Of a stretch of DNA of 64,000 nucleotides, positions 54,717 to 62,399 are shown piece after piece. The first letter of the stretch is position 1. Each line of letters begins with the position of its first letter. Where the stretch lies: assembly GCF_025165815.1 (NCBI RefSeq), contig NZ_JAFFZE010000026.1, forward strand, positions 62,001 to 126,000. The letters run 5' to 3'. A model generated the notes under the pieces. That model had not been told where the DNA came from. It did no database searches and worked only from the letters and a program-made list of their open reading frames with translations. This stretch comes from Actinophytocola gossypii (GTDB lineage Bacteria > Actinomycetota > Actinomycetes > Mycobacteriales > Pseudonocardiaceae). A program made the translations under genes and the position numbers.

Positions 54717-55658
54717 TCACTCCACGGGGGCTCCGGGCGCGAGGCCCTCCGCGTTGCCGGCACTGCCGTACCGGCCCGACTCGCCCTCGAGCTGTTCGCG
54801 CAGCGCGAGCACGGTGACCACCCGGCCGGCCGGGGTGCGCACGTTGTCCACAGTGGACAAGATGCTGGTGGCGGCGGTGTCCGCGCGCACCACGCCGATC
54901 GCGCCGGTGCCGTCCGCGGAGCCCTCGGCGCCGGCGAGCACCGCGCCCGCGCCGGACCGGTCGACCTGGGTGGCGAACCGGGCGACCGTCGCCGCCCGGT
55001 CCCCCGCGCCGTCGCCGTCGGCCGCCCCGCCGGTCAGCACGATCGCGAGCTGCGCCGGCTCGATCCCCTGGCCGGCCTTGACGAACCCGCCCTCGGTGAG
55101 CCCGGCGAGCGCGGCGGCGGTCTCGTCGGGCGAGGCCTGCGGCTTGTTGTCGTCCTTGCCGATCAGCAGCAGCGGCCCGAGCAGCCCGCCGGCCAGCGTG
55201 CCAGGGTCGGACGCGGTCGGCAGCCGCACCCCGGCCGGGAGCAGCCGGATGACGATGTCCTTGAGCTGGTCGGCCTTCTCCGGGTCGCTGAACGCCTCGG
55301 TGAGCTGCACCTCGCCGGTGACCCGGGCGCCCGCGTCGGCCAGCAGGGCCTTGAGCGCGTCCCGGTCGGCCGGGTCGGCGTCCTCGGTGGTGACGAGCAC
55401 GACGGTGCGTTCGGCGAGCTGGCCGCGCACGGCCTTCGGGCCGACCGAGGAGACGAAGTCGTCGGCGTCGGCGAGCCGGGCCGCCTGCGCGTTGTTGGCG
55501 GCCTGGAGGTCGCGGACCTGCCCGACGAGGTCGGCGTTGTCGTCGTTGAGGCCGGACAGCAGCGAGCGGGACAGGGTGGTCGACCCGAGCACGACCCCCA
55601 CGGCGAGCGCGATGAGGACGGCGGCGACGGAGACGATGTGGTAGCGCAGTGAGATCAC
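54717..55658 (-). CDS. steB: SteB/MctB-like membrane protein
   Basis: A 313-aa protein with one N-terminal helix (IVSVAAVLIALAVGVVLGSTT) and a coiled-coil plus periplasmic alpha/beta domain. This is the pattern of the MctB-like proteins in the steA-steB pair, which act at the septum (SteB) or in copper export (MctB of mycobacteria). GTG 55658 overlaps the steA stop. Confidence 0.8.
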   Translation of the reverse strand: MISLRYHIVSVAAVLIALAVGVVLGSTTLSRSLLSGLNDDNADLVGQVRDLQAANNAQAARLADADDFVSSVGPKAVRGQLAERTVVLVTTEDADPADRDALKALLADAGARVTGEVQLTEAFSDPEKADQLKDIVIRLLPAGVRLPTASDPGTLAGGLLGPLLLIGKDDNKPQASPDETAAALAGLTEGGFVKAGQGIEPAQLAIVLTGGAADGDGAGDRAATVARFATQVDRSGAGAVLAGAEGSADGTGAIGVVRADTAATSILSTVDNVRTPAGRVVTVLALREQLEGESGRYGSAGNAEGLAPGAPVE

Positions 55659-56839
55659 GTGAACAGCCCCTTGGTCCAGGTGACGAAGCCGTTGCCGGTG
55701 TCGACGGCCCAGTCGAGGTAGGCGCCGCCGACCCCGGAGACGGCCAGCGCGACGACGACCGCGACGAGCGCGGCGAGCACGAGCAGGACCACCGCGCCGA
55801 GCGAGACGCGGCTGCGGTGCAGGGTGGCGACGGCGCGCCCGTCGACGACCTTGCTGCCGAGCTTGAGCCGGGTCAGGAAGGTGGAGGGGTTCGAGCCGGA
55901 CCGGCCGCGGTCGAGGAACTCGCTCAGGGTGGCCTGGAAGCCGACGGTGACCACCAGGTCCGCACCGTGCGCGTCGGCGAGCAGCAGGGCGAGGTCCTCC
56001 GCGTTGCCCGAGGCGGGGAAGGTGACGGCGCCGATGCCGAGATCCTGGACGCGTTCGAGACCGGGAGCCTGCCCGTCGACGTACGCGGGAACGACGACCT
56101 CGGCACCACTACGCAGGGTGTCGGTGGCCAACCCGTCCGGGTTACCCACGATGACGTGTGGCTTGTAGCCGTTGTCGCGGAGGGTGTCCGCGGCCGCGTC
56201 GACGCCGACGAGGACCGGCCGGTGCTCGGCGATGTAGCGGCGGAGCGCGGCGAGGTCGTCGGCGTGGTCGTGGCCCGGGGCGACGATGAGGACCTGCCTG
56301 CCGTACATCGGGGTGTGCAGGTCGGGGACGCCGACGCCGTCGAGGATGAGGGTCCGTTCGCGGCGGAGGAACTCGATCGTGTTCGCGGAGAACGCCTCGA
56401 GCTGGGCGGACATGCCGGCCTTCGACTCGATCATCAGGTCGGCGATGGACTCGACGGTCTGCTGCATGCCGCGCCCGGCCTCCTTGTCGCCGAGGAAGAC
56501 GCCGCCCTCGTGCAGCCGGACCTTGCTGCCCTCCCGGACGGTGCGCAGGACCTCCGGACCGACCCCGTCGACCAGCGCGATCCCGGCTCCGACGACGATC
56601 TCCGGGCCGAGGTTCGGGAACCGCCCGGAGATCGACGGCGACGCGTTGACGACACCGCGGACACCGGCGTCGACCAGCGCGTCCGCGGTGTTGCGGTCGA
56701 GGTCGATCTGGTCGAGGACCACGATGTCACCGGGGCCGACGCGCCGCAGGAGCTCGCCGGTGCGTTTGTCGACCCGCGCGATCCCGGTGACACCGGGGCG
56801 GGTCTGGCCGGATCGCGCGAGGAGCCCACTGAGCTTCAT
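55655..56839 (-). CDS. steA: Cytokinetic ring protein SteA
   Basis: A 394-aa protein; the cytosolic part (GITGIARVDKRTGELLRR-like opening, IDLDRNTADALVDAGVRGV, VNASPSISGRFPN, GHDHADDLAALRRY) resembles a thiamine pyrophosphokinase-like fold, followed by one helix (VVLLVLAALVAVVVALAVSG) near the end. SteA with SteB tunes septal peptidoglycan work in actinobacteria. ATG 56839 is taken; a longer frame has no support. Confidence 0.85.
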   Translation of the reverse strand: MKLSGLLARSGQTRPGVTGIARVDKRTGELLRRVGPGDIVVLDQIDLDRNTADALVDAGVRGVVNASPSISGRFPNLGPEIVVGAGIALVDGVGPEVLRTVREGSKVRLHEGGVFLGDKEAGRGMQQTVESIADLMIESKAGMSAQLEAFSANTIEFLRRERTLILDGVGVPDLHTPMYGRQVLIVAPGHDHADDLAALRRYIAEHRPVLVGVDAAADTLRDNGYKPHVIVGNPDGLATDTLRSGAEVVVPAYVDGQAPGLERVQDLGIGAVTFPASGNAEDLALLLADAHGADLVVTVGFQATLSEFLDRGRSGSNPSTFLTRLKLGSKVVDGRAVATLHRSRVSLGAVVLLVLAALVAVVVALAVSGVGGAYLDWAVDTGNGFVTWTKGLFT

Positions 56840-56950
56840 GAGAGCCGATGGTGACGACCGGGCGGTCGGATCCCGGCACGCCACGCCGTGGAGTGACCAG
56901 GCCTAACCGTTCGGGTGAGTCCACATGAGCCGGCTACACGCGACAGTCGG

Positions 56951-57685
56951 TCATGGACTGTCGAGTGCGTACCGGACGATCCGCCGCTGTGCCGCCGACA
57001 TGGCGTCGTCGACGAGCGCGCACGCGGCGCGGAAGAGCTCGACCGCGGCCGCGCAGCTCCGCTCCGGGGCCGCGCCGTCGGCGGCGAGGGCGGTCTCCTG
57101 GTGTTCGCGCCAGTCCGCACCGAGACGATCGGCGAGCAGGTGCCACAGGTGGTTCTCGGAGGAGAAGAAGGTGCGGGTGCCGGCCGCGATCACGGGAGCC
57201 AGGTGCACGGCGAGGATGGACGCCTGCACACGGGCGTTGACCCAGTCCTTCCCGGCCACGGCCTTGCGGAGTTTGAGCACCTCCTCCGCGTAGCCGTGGA
57301 CCTGTCCGGCCGCCCAGACCTCCGGCTCGGGATCGAGGCGGTCCCAGGTCCAGTCCCGCGCGAAGCGCACGAGTTCCCGCGCGCGGTGCGCCGGGTCGTG
57401 CAGGATGAGCGCGTCGCGCCACGCGGGGACCACCTGGCCGCAGGAGGAGTGGCGCAGCATCGCGGCGCGGTGGTCGTCGGCGGTGGCGAAGGACCAGGAC
57501 ACGGGGCCCAGTTCGGTCAGCTCGAACACGTAGTCGGGCCCGGAGCCGACACACACGACGTCGATGTCGGACCACGGCGTGGCGTCTCCCCTGACCTGGC
57601 TGCCCACCAGGATCGCCGCTTCCGGCCGCGGATCCCACGCGCTCAGCATGGGCGCCAGCGCCTGCTTCCAGTCGACGTCGGCCAT
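56951..57685 (-). CDS. Nucleotidyltransferase-domain protein
   Basis: A 244-aa protein with a Pol-beta-type core: ILVGSQVRGDATPWSDIDVVCV holds the GSx-G and DxD motifs. The C-terminal half is helical, as in aminoglycoside adenylyltransferases and MNT-HEPN-like proteins. Its substrate (antibiotic, nucleotide or protein) is unknown. It shares one base with the recN stop and interrupts the usual steA-recN order. Confidence 0.75.
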   Translation of the reverse strand: MADVDWKQALAPMLSAWDPRPEAAILVGSQVRGDATPWSDIDVVCVGSGPDYVFELTELGPVSWSFATADDHRAAMLRHSSCGQVVPAWRDALILHDPAHRARELVRFARDWTWDRLDPEPEVWAAGQVHGYAEEVLKLRKAVAGKDWVNARVQASILAVHLAPVIAAGTRTFFSSENHLWHLLADRLGADWREHQETALAADGAAPERSCAAAVELFRAACALVDDAMSAAQRRIVRYALDSP

Positions 57686-59472
57686 CAGCGGCGCTTGCGG
57701 CGGGCCTTGGACGACTGCTTGTCCTTTTCGGCGGCGGTGAGGAGTTCCTCGGCGTGGGCGCGGCCGGTCTCGGTGGAGTCCATGCCGGCGAGCATGCGGG
57801 CCAGCTCGACCACCCGGTCCTTGTCGGCGACCATGCGCACGTCGCTGCTGTTGACGCCGCCCTTGGCCTGCTTGTCGACGACCAGGTGCCGGTCGGCGAA
57901 GGCCGCGACCTGCGGCAGGTGGGTGACGACGATGACCTGGTGGCTGGCGGCCAGCCGGGCGAGGCGGCGGCCGATCTCGACCGCGGCCCGGCCGCCGACG
58001 CCGGCGTCGACCTCGTCGAACACGAGGGTGGGGACCGGGTCGGAGTGGGCGAGCACGACCTCGATCGCGAGCATCACCCTGGACAGCTCGCCACCGGAGG
58101 CCGCCTTGTGCACCGGCAGCGGGACCGCGCCGTCGTGGGCGACCAGCCGCAGCTCGACCTCGTCGATGCCGTCCGGGCCGGCGTGCACGAGGGCGTCGCC
58201 GCCGTCGCCGCCGGCGACCCGCAGGGCGTGCGACTCGTTCGGCTCGGCCCAGCGGGTGCTGATCACCACGTCGATGCTCGCCTGGCCCATCGCCAGGCCG
58301 CCCAGCTCGACGGTGACCTCCTTGGCGAACCGGTCGGCGGCGACCACCCGCAGCTCGGTCAGCCGGTGCGCGCGCTCGGCCAGCTGTCCGGCGAGCTCGT
58401 CACGGCGGGCGGCCAGCGCGGCCAGTGCCTCCTCGGAGGTGTCGAGCCCGGCCAGGCGTTCCTCCGCGTCCTTCGCCCACGCCAGCACCCCGTCGACGTC
58501 GGCGGCGTACTTCCTGGTGAGGCCCTTCAGCTCGGCCTGCCGCGCCAGCACCTGCTCGAGCGCGGCCGGGTCGGCGTCCAGCGACTCCACGTACCCGCCC
58601 AGCTCGGTGCCCACGTCGGCGAGCAGCGCCTCGACCTCGGCGAGCCGCGGCGCGAGGTCGCGCAGGTGCGGGTCCTCGGACGAGGACAGCCGGTTCCGCG
58701 CGTCGGCGACCAGGCCGAGCGCGCCGGGGGCGTCCGGATCGCCCTCGGGGGACCCGGTGACCGCGAACGACGCGCCGGTGGCGGCCTCGCGCAGCTGGTC
58801 GGCGTCGGCGAGCCGGCGCGCGGTGGCGACCAGCTCGTCGTCCTCGCCGGGCTGCGGGTCGACCGCCCGGATCTCCGCGAGACCGTGCTTGAGCAGGTCG
58901 GCCTCGCGCGCCAGCTCCCGAGACCGGGCGGACCGCTCGGCGAGCTCGCCGGCCACCGTGTGCCACTCGTCGCGGACGCGGCGGTACTCGGCCAGCGCGT
59001 TCAGCAGTTCCTCGCCGGCGAACCGGTCGAGCACGCCGCGCTGCTCGGCCGGGCGCAGCAGGCGGAGCTGGTCGTTCTGCCCGTGCACGGCGATGAGCTG
59101 GTCGGACAGGTCGGACAGCACACCGACCGGCACCGACCGGCCGCCGAGGTGGGCGCGGGACCGGCCGTCCGGGGTGACCGTGCGTAACGCGATGAGGGCG
59201 CCGTCGGCGTCCGGCTCGGCGCCAGCGTCGCCGGCGACCTTGGCGGCCGGGCTGCCGGGCGGGGCGTCGAACCGGCCCTCGACCACCGCCTTGGCCGCGC
59301 CGCTGCGCACCCGCGACGCCTCGGCACGGCCGCCGGACAGCAGGTGCAGCCCGGTGACCACCATGGTCTTGCCGGCGCCGGTCTCGCCGGTGACGACCGT
59401 GAGTCCCGGATCCAGTTCGAGCGTGGCCTCGTCGATCACGCCGAGGCCCTCGATGCGCATTTCGGCCAACAC
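57685..59472 (-). CDS. recN: DNA repair protein RecN
   Basis: A 595-aa SMC-like ATPase for double-strand-break repair: GETGAGKTMVVTGL Walker A near 35, long coiled coil, SGGELSRVMLAIEV signature and LVFDEVDAGVGG Walker B. GTG 59472 has TAAAGT (59485-59480) seven bases upstream, so it is probably leaderless; the ATG at 59460 is an alternative. The C-terminus is very basic (SSKARRKRR). Confidence 0.95.
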   Translation of the reverse strand: MLAEMRIEGLGVIDEATLELDPGLTVVTGETGAGKTMVVTGLHLLSGGRAEASRVRSGAAKAVVEGRFDAPPGSPAAKVAGDAGAEPDADGALIALRTVTPDGRSRAHLGGRSVPVGVLSDLSDQLIAVHGQNDQLRLLRPAEQRGVLDRFAGEELLNALAEYRRVRDEWHTVAGELAERSARSRELAREADLLKHGLAEIRAVDPQPGEDDELVATARRLADADQLREAATGASFAVTGSPEGDPDAPGALGLVADARNRLSSSEDPHLRDLAPRLAEVEALLADVGTELGGYVESLDADPAALEQVLARQAELKGLTRKYAADVDGVLAWAKDAEERLAGLDTSEEALAALAARRDELAGQLAERAHRLTELRVVAADRFAKEVTVELGGLAMGQASIDVVISTRWAEPNESHALRVAGGDGGDALVHAGPDGIDEVELRLVAHDGAVPLPVHKAASGGELSRVMLAIEVVLAHSDPVPTLVFDEVDAGVGGRAAVEIGRRLARLAASHQVIVVTHLPQVAAFADRHLVVDKQAKGGVNSSDVRMVADKDRVVELARMLAGMDSTETGRAHAEELLTAAEKDKQSSKARRKRR

Positions 59473-59549
59473 AGGGCGCACTTTATCGGCTACGGGCGAC
59501 GAAAGCTCGTACCCATCCACATGTGTGTTCGATTGGCGCGGAATAGGTG

Positions 59550-60437
59550 TCAGCGGTTGCGCCAGCCCTGCACCGGGAGCTCGAACTTCTGCACCAGCCG
59601 GTCGGTGAACGGCGCGTCCCGCAGCCGCACCAGCCTGGTCGGCTTCGTGCCGCCGACCACCTCGACCCGGGCGCCCGGCGGCAGCACGAACGTGCGCCTG
59701 CCGTCGCAGCACAGCACCGCGGGGTGCCCGTTCGGGTCGACCTCGAGCGCGACCACCGAGTCCCGCGACACCACCAGCGGCCGGGAGAACATCGCGTGCG
59801 CGTTCGACGGCACCACCAGCAGCGCCTGCACGTCCGGCCACACCACCGGCCCGCCGGCGGAGAACGCGTAGGCGGTCGACCCGGTGGGGGTCGCGCACAG
59901 CACGCCGTCGCAGCCGAACGAGGACACCGGGCGGCCGTCGACCTCGATCCGCACGTCCAGGATCCGTTCGCGGCTGCTCTTCTCCACGCTGGCCTCGTTC
60001 AGCGCCCAGGTGTGCGCGAGCCGCTTGCCGCCGAGCGTGGCGGTGACGTCGACGGTCATCCGGTCGTCGACCTCGTAGTTGCGCCCGATGACCTGCCGCA
60101 CGGCCTGCTCGAGGATGTCCGAGTCCGCCTCGGCGAGGAACCCGACGCGCCCCATGTTGACCGCGAGCACCGGCACGCCGGCCGGCCGGGCCAGCTCGGC
60201 GGCGCGCAGCAGGGTGCCGTCGCCGCCGAGGACGAACACCAGTTCCGTGCCGGCCGCGGCCTCGGCACCGCCGTGCACGACCGTCTGGTAGCAGGAGCTG
60301 TCCAGCTGGGGTGCCTCGTCGGTGAGGACCCGTAGCCGGATGCCGGCCTCGGCGAACCAGCCGGCGACCTTCTCCGCGGTGTGCAGGGTGTCTGCCCGAC
60401 CGGTGTGCACGACGAGAAGCACCTCACGTCCGGTCAT
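59550..60437 (-). CDS. nadK: NAD kinase
   Basis: A 295-aa ATP-NAD kinase: FVLGGDGTLLRAAEL (GGDGT), NMGRVGFLAE, and the glycine-rich loop CDGVLCATPTGSTAYAFSAGG. ATG 60437 overlaps the tlyA stop (ATGA). Confidence 0.95.
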   Translation of the reverse strand: MTGREVLLVVHTGRADTLHTAEKVAGWFAEAGIRLRVLTDEAPQLDSSCYQTVVHGGAEAAAGTELVFVLGGDGTLLRAAELARPAGVPVLAVNMGRVGFLAEADSDILEQAVRQVIGRNYEVDDRMTVDVTATLGGKRLAHTWALNEASVEKSSRERILDVRIEVDGRPVSSFGCDGVLCATPTGSTAYAFSAGGPVVWPDVQALLVVPSNAHAMFSRPLVVSRDSVVALEVDPNGHPAVLCCDGRRTFVLPPGARVEVVGGTKPTRLVRLRDAPFTDRLVQKFELPVQGWRNR

Positions 60438-61231
60438 TGGGGTCCCTCCCGAACAGCGATGTCGACGAGCGCGGCGGCGTCCTGGTTCGGCTCGCCGCGG
60501 CGCAACCAGAGGAAGTACTCGACGTTCCCGGACGGCCCGGGCAGCGGGCTGGCCGTGACGCCGTGCACGCGCAGGCCGAGCGCCTCGGCCTCCGTGATGA
60601 CAGTACGGACCGCGTCGGCGCGCAGTTCAGGATCGCGGACGACGCCGCCGGAGCCGAGGCGGTCCTTGCCGACCTCGAACTGCGGTTTCACCATCGGCAG
60701 CAGGTCGGCGCCGGGGTTCGCGCAGGCGAGCAGCGCGGGCAGCACGAGCCGCAGCGAGATGAACGAGAGGTCGGCGACGACCAGGTCGACCGGTCCGCCG
60801 GTCCGCTCGGGGGTCAGCGCGCGCACGTTGGTCCGGTCGAGCACGGTGACGCGGTCGTCGGTGCGCAGCCGCCACACGAGCAGCCCGCGGCCGACGTCGG
60901 CGGCGACCACCTCGGTGGCGCCTCGGCGCAGCAGCACGTCGGTGAAGCCGCCGGTGGAGGCGCCCGCGTCGAGCGCGCGGCGGCCCTCGACCGGGACGGG
61001 GAACGCCTCGAGCGCCCCGAGCAGCTTGTGCGCGCCCCGGGAGGCCCAGTCGTCGCCGTCCTGTTCGGTGACGACCACGGCGGCGTCGGTCTCGACGGCG
61101 GTGGCGGGTTTGCCGGCGACGGAGCCGCGCACGGTCACCCGGCCGTCGGCGATGAGCTGCGAGGCGTGCTCGCGGGAACGGGCGAGGCCGCGGCGGACGA
61201 GCTCCGCGTCCAGCCGGGTCCGGCGGGGCAC
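60434..61231 (-). CDS. tlyA: TlyA-family rRNA 2'-O-methyltransferase
   Basis: A 265-aa protein: S4 domain (RLDAELVRRGLARSREHASQ) and SAM-binding fold (ALDAGASTGGFTDVLLRRG) with the K-D-K-E-type catalytic set (VVADLSFISLRL, MVKPQFEVGK). In mycobacteria it methylates 16S and 23S rRNA and determines capreomycin sensitivity. Confidence 0.9.
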   Translation of the reverse strand: MPRRTRLDAELVRRGLARSREHASQLIADGRVTVRGSVAGKPATAVETDAAVVVTEQDGDDWASRGAHKLLGALEAFPVPVEGRRALDAGASTGGFTDVLLRRGATEVVAADVGRGLLVWRLRTDDRVTVLDRTNVRALTPERTGGPVDLVVADLSFISLRLVLPALLACANPGADLLPMVKPQFEVGKDRLGSGGVVRDPELRADAVRTVITEAEALGLRVHGVTASPLPGPSGNVEYFLWLRRGEPNQDAAALVDIAVREGPQ

Positions 61232-61234
61232 GGG

Positions 61235-61408
61235 TCAGTCCGTGTCGATGCGCGCGAGCGCGTCGTTGAGCGCGCCGTGCACCGCGTCGAACCGGGCCAC
61301 GTGCTCGGTGAGCGGGACGTCGTCGAGCGACTCGGTGCCGGCCAGGGCCTCGTCGATGGCCTCGTCACGGGCCTCGTCACTGGCCTCGCTGATCACGTCG
61401 GGTTGCAC
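61235..61408 (-). CDS. 57-aa acidic protein between tlyA and the HAD gene
   Basis: An acidic, Ala-rich peptide (SEASDEARDEAIDEALAGTE, then LTEHVARFDAVHGALNDALA) from GTG 61408 to TGA 61237-61235, three bases before the tlyA start. Small acidic proteins occur at this spot in many actinobacteria. High GC3 codon use and operon spacing support it. Function unknown. Confidence 0.7.
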   Translation of the reverse strand: MQPDVISEASDEARDEAIDEALAGTESLDDVPLTEHVARFDAVHGALNDALARIDTD

Positions 61409-61412
61409 GGTT

Positions 61413-62399
61413 TCACGCTAGCTCATCGTCGAGGCCGAGGTGTGCGAGTGCCGCGCGGGCGCCGTCGTCCGCCGCGGTGAACCGGGTGCCGGGCTTCTGG
61501 GCGGCGAGGGCGCGCAGCAGGGAGGTCGTGTCGGGTTCGCCGGTGCCGAGGTGGGTGATGGTGCCGGCGTCGACGCTCCAGTCGGGCTGGTCGCCGATCG
61601 CCAGGCGGTCGGCCGGCTCGGTGAGCGCCGCGAGGTCGGCCGCGAGGTAGGTGGGGCGGGTGTCGGCGGCGAGCAGTTCGGCGGCGGTGGTGACGCCGGT
61701 GAGGACGAGCAGCGAGTCGATGCCGGCGGCGACGGCGCCCTCGATGTCGGTGTCGAGCCGGTCGCCGACGGCGAGCGCGTTGCCGGCGTCGGCGGTCCGG
61801 ATGGCCTCGATCATCAGCGGCGCGGCCGGCTTGCCGGCGATGACGGGTTCCTTGCCGGTGGCGGTCCGGAGCGCGGCCACGAACGAGCCGTTGCCGGGGA
61901 GCTGGCCGCGTTCGGTGGGGAGGGTGGGGTCGACGTTGCAGGCGACCCAGAGCGCGCCGGCGTTGATCGCGAGGCAGGCCTCGGCGAGGTCGCGCCAGCC
62001 GGTGTCGCGGGAGAGGCCTTGGGCGACGGCGACGACGTCGTCGGAGGCGGTTCGGGTGCTGGTCAGCCCGGCGAGCTCGACCTCCCGTTCGAGCGCGGGC
62101 GCACCGACGACGAGGACGGTCCCTCGGTCGTTTCCGGCGAGGCGCTCGGCGAGGACCGTGGCCGCGGCCTGCGCGCTGGTGCTGACCTCGGCGGCGTCGG
62201 CGGGGATGCCGATGTCGGTGAGGTGGCCGGCGACGTCGGCGGGGGTCCGGGAGGCGTTGTTGGTGACGAACCGGACGGTGATCCCGGCACGGTGCGCGGC
62301 CTCGACCGCGGCCGGCGCGGCGTCGATGACGTGCTCACCTCGGTAGACGGTGCCGTCGAGGTCGAGGAGTACGGCGTCGTAGCGGTCGAGGAGGTTCAT
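61413..62399 (-). CDS. HAD-IIA family phosphatase
   Basis: A 328-aa hydrolase: DLDGTVYRG nucleophile motif, FVTNNASRTPADVAGHL cap-type IIA region and GDRLDTDIEGAVAAG metal-binding end. It belongs to the NagD/p-nitrophenyl phosphatase-like group. ATG 62399 overlaps the previous stop (ATGA). Confidence 0.9.
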   Translation of the reverse strand: MNLLDRYDAVLLDLDGTVYRGEHVIDAAPAAVEAAHRAGITVRFVTNNASRTPADVAGHLTDIGIPADAAEVSTSAQAAATVLAERLAGNDRGTVLVVGAPALEREVELAGLTSTRTASDDVVAVAQGLSRDTGWRDLAEACLAINAGALWVACNVDPTLPTERGQLPGNGSFVAALRTATGKEPVIAGKPAAPLMIEAIRTADAGNALAVGDRLDTDIEGAVAAGIDSLLVLTGVTTAAELLAADTRPTYLAADLAALTEPADRLAIGDQPDWSVDAGTITHLGTGEPDTTSLLRALAAQKPGTRFTAADDGARAALAHLGLDDELA

